NCBI GenBank assembly: GCA_029260235.1 | Contig: JAJDDP010000045.1 | Coordinates: forward strand, 55,812 to 119,811 | DNA length: 64,000 nt | Direction: 5' to 3' | DNA from: Phycisphaerae bacterium | GTDB lineage: Bacteria; Planctomycetota; Phycisphaerae; UBA1845 | Shown: positions 63,265 through 64,000 of the stretch, one piece after another | How the letters are laid out: each line of letters starts with the position of its first letter | How positions within the stretch are numbered: the stretch's first letter is position 1 | Translations under genes and position numbers: made by a program | Notes under the pieces: model-generated | The model's database searches: none | Told to the model about the DNA's origin: nothing | What the model saw: only the letters and a program-made list of their open reading frames with translations

Positions 63265-63673
63265 ATGCCCAAATCACGCTCCAAAAGCCAGGGTGTGCAC
63301 AAAGTGATCACGTGATCTGGCCGTACTTGGCAGGACTGCAGCTGCCTCCTGGTAAACCCTGCTCGGCTGAACTACCGAATCGGCGGCCCAAACTGCCACT
63401 GAGTCGTTGCCTTGGGTCGGGCAACCACCTTGAATCGGGGAAGCTGCTTCAGTACTCTGGATGTTCTGTGGTTCGGCTGGCCCTCTGTCGGAATTGCTGG
63501 CCCTGGTGCCGATCTTAGACAGTGTCTTCTAAAGAAGTGCGAAGGCCCTGATCGGACCATGCCAGGGGGATTTGGGCTGAACTGCTGCAGTGGCCGGCGT
63601 TTTCAGAAGTTGATCAGGGTTCTTCCCGGGACCGGTCTATTCTGACTAGAACTTCAACATGGAGAGGAAAGAA
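63265..63673. other. Gene-free stretch, about 409 nt
   Basis: Between the tRNA terminator and the cupredoxin gene. It contains a perfect 12-bp palindrome, GATCACGTGATC (63306-63317). No gene was recognised. The cupredoxin promoter should be here, but no clear hexamer pair was seen. Confidence 0.4.
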
Positions 63674-64000
63674 ATGAACTGCAAGTCAATCTTCGTATCA
63701 GCTCTGCTCATTGCAGTGGCTCAGCCTGCTCTGGCAGCTACGGCCGAGGTCGTGGCATCCGGCATTACGTTTACGCCCGCCGACATTACGATCAGCCTTG
63801 GCGATTCGGTTCATTGGACGGGACTCAGCGGTGGGACTCACGATGTGGTGGAGGTCGCCGACGCCATCTCGGAGATCTACAACGGCGGATTTCAATCTGC
63901 GCCCGCTGCCAATGAATTCACATCAACCTTCAATACACCTGGCGTCTATTACTACATCTGCTCGCCTCACGTTTCCTTCGGCATGAGGGGGACCATCACG
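63674..64000 (+). CDS. Exported cupredoxin (plastocyanin-like), 3' end beyond window
   Basis: 109 residues visible. The signal peptide is KSIFVSALLIAVAQPALA. The mature part has TFTPADITISLGDSVHWTG and then the type I copper ligands: His in GGTHDVVE, Cys in YYYICSPH, His in the same segment, and Met in GMRG. A small electron-transfer protein of the periplasm is expected, or the cupredoxin domain of a larger protein. ATG at 63674 with GGAGAGGAAAG upstream. Confidence 0.85.
   Translation, partial: MNCKSIFVSALLIAVAQPALAATAEVVASGITFTPADITISLGDSVHWTGLSGGTHDVVEVADAISEIYNGGFQSAPAANEFTSTFNTPGVYYYICSPHVSFGMRGTIT

Noticed and set aside
63306..63317. Perfect palindrome GATCACGTGATC as an operator
   Set aside because: It is about 360 nt from the nearest start and single-copy in the window; 12-bp palindromes of this kind can occur by chance.

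Overview
This 64 kb window reads as the chromosome of a Planctomycetota bacterium, most likely of the Phycisphaerae or a related environmental lineage. The evidence is an exported protein with DCNxNGxxDECE repeats and a dockerin-like C-terminus, dispersed 'TGTGGCACCGGC..GCCGGTG' repeats, a DUF2203 gene, an exported nickel superoxide dismutase, and long runs of same-strand metabolic genes. This is an inference from gene content; there is no rRNA marker. No CRISPR array, complete transposon or prophage was seen.

Positions 1-17250 (all minus strand) form a catabolic supra-operon. In transcription order it holds etfB, etfA, a membrane Fe-S ETF:quinone oxidoreductase, prpD, prpB, prpC (methylcitrate cycle for propionyl-CoA), methylcrotonyl-CoA carboxylase beta, methylglutaconyl-CoA hydratase, a biotin carboxylase, a separate biotin carrier protein, HMG-CoA lyase (leucine degradation), birA, comEC and a diadenylate cyclase that runs off the window. 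Acyl-CoA dehydrogenase electrons would enter the quinone pool through the ETF and Fe-S protein, and BirA would charge the carrier next to it.

Positions 17400-23530 hold signalling genes: an acylphosphatase, a STAS / HATPase / STAS partner-switching set, a divergent exported zinc phospholipase C-like protein, a globin-coupled histidine kinase overlapping its sigma-54-type response regulator, and the Ni-SOD. Positions 23850-26520 hold a TPR protein, the dockerin-like protein and tRNA-Leu(UAG).

Positions 26589-34690 (minus) form a second metabolic operon: isocitrate dehydrogenase-like, aconitase-like, a variant HD protein, a second MmgE/PrpD protein, a CitD-CitE fusion and CitF. It looks like a citrate or citrate-analogue cleavage module. 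A broken gene and an intron-like relic follow (34900-36750).

Positions 36758-50960 are mostly plus strand: a tandem pair of dynamin-like GTPases, pncA, a convergent trpF, a lipase-like protein, DUF2203, a TPR-like membrane protein, a transglutaminase-like membrane protein, SppA, an exported DUF255 protein, a secreted hypothetical and another STAS protein. Positions 51147-57030 hold an ECF sigma / anti-sigma / exported PDZ operon, smpB, a pseudo-receiver and an exported beta-propeller. Positions 57084-59330 are accessory-like: a degenerate tRNA-Gly, a methyltransferase, and an orphan gene bracketed by a 16-bp inverted repeat. The window ends with a nucleotidyltransferase-fold protein, an AraC-GyrI regulator, a SenB-like selenosugar synthase without senA or senC in view, a lipoprotein, tRNA-Leu(CAG) with a terminator, and a partial cupredoxin.
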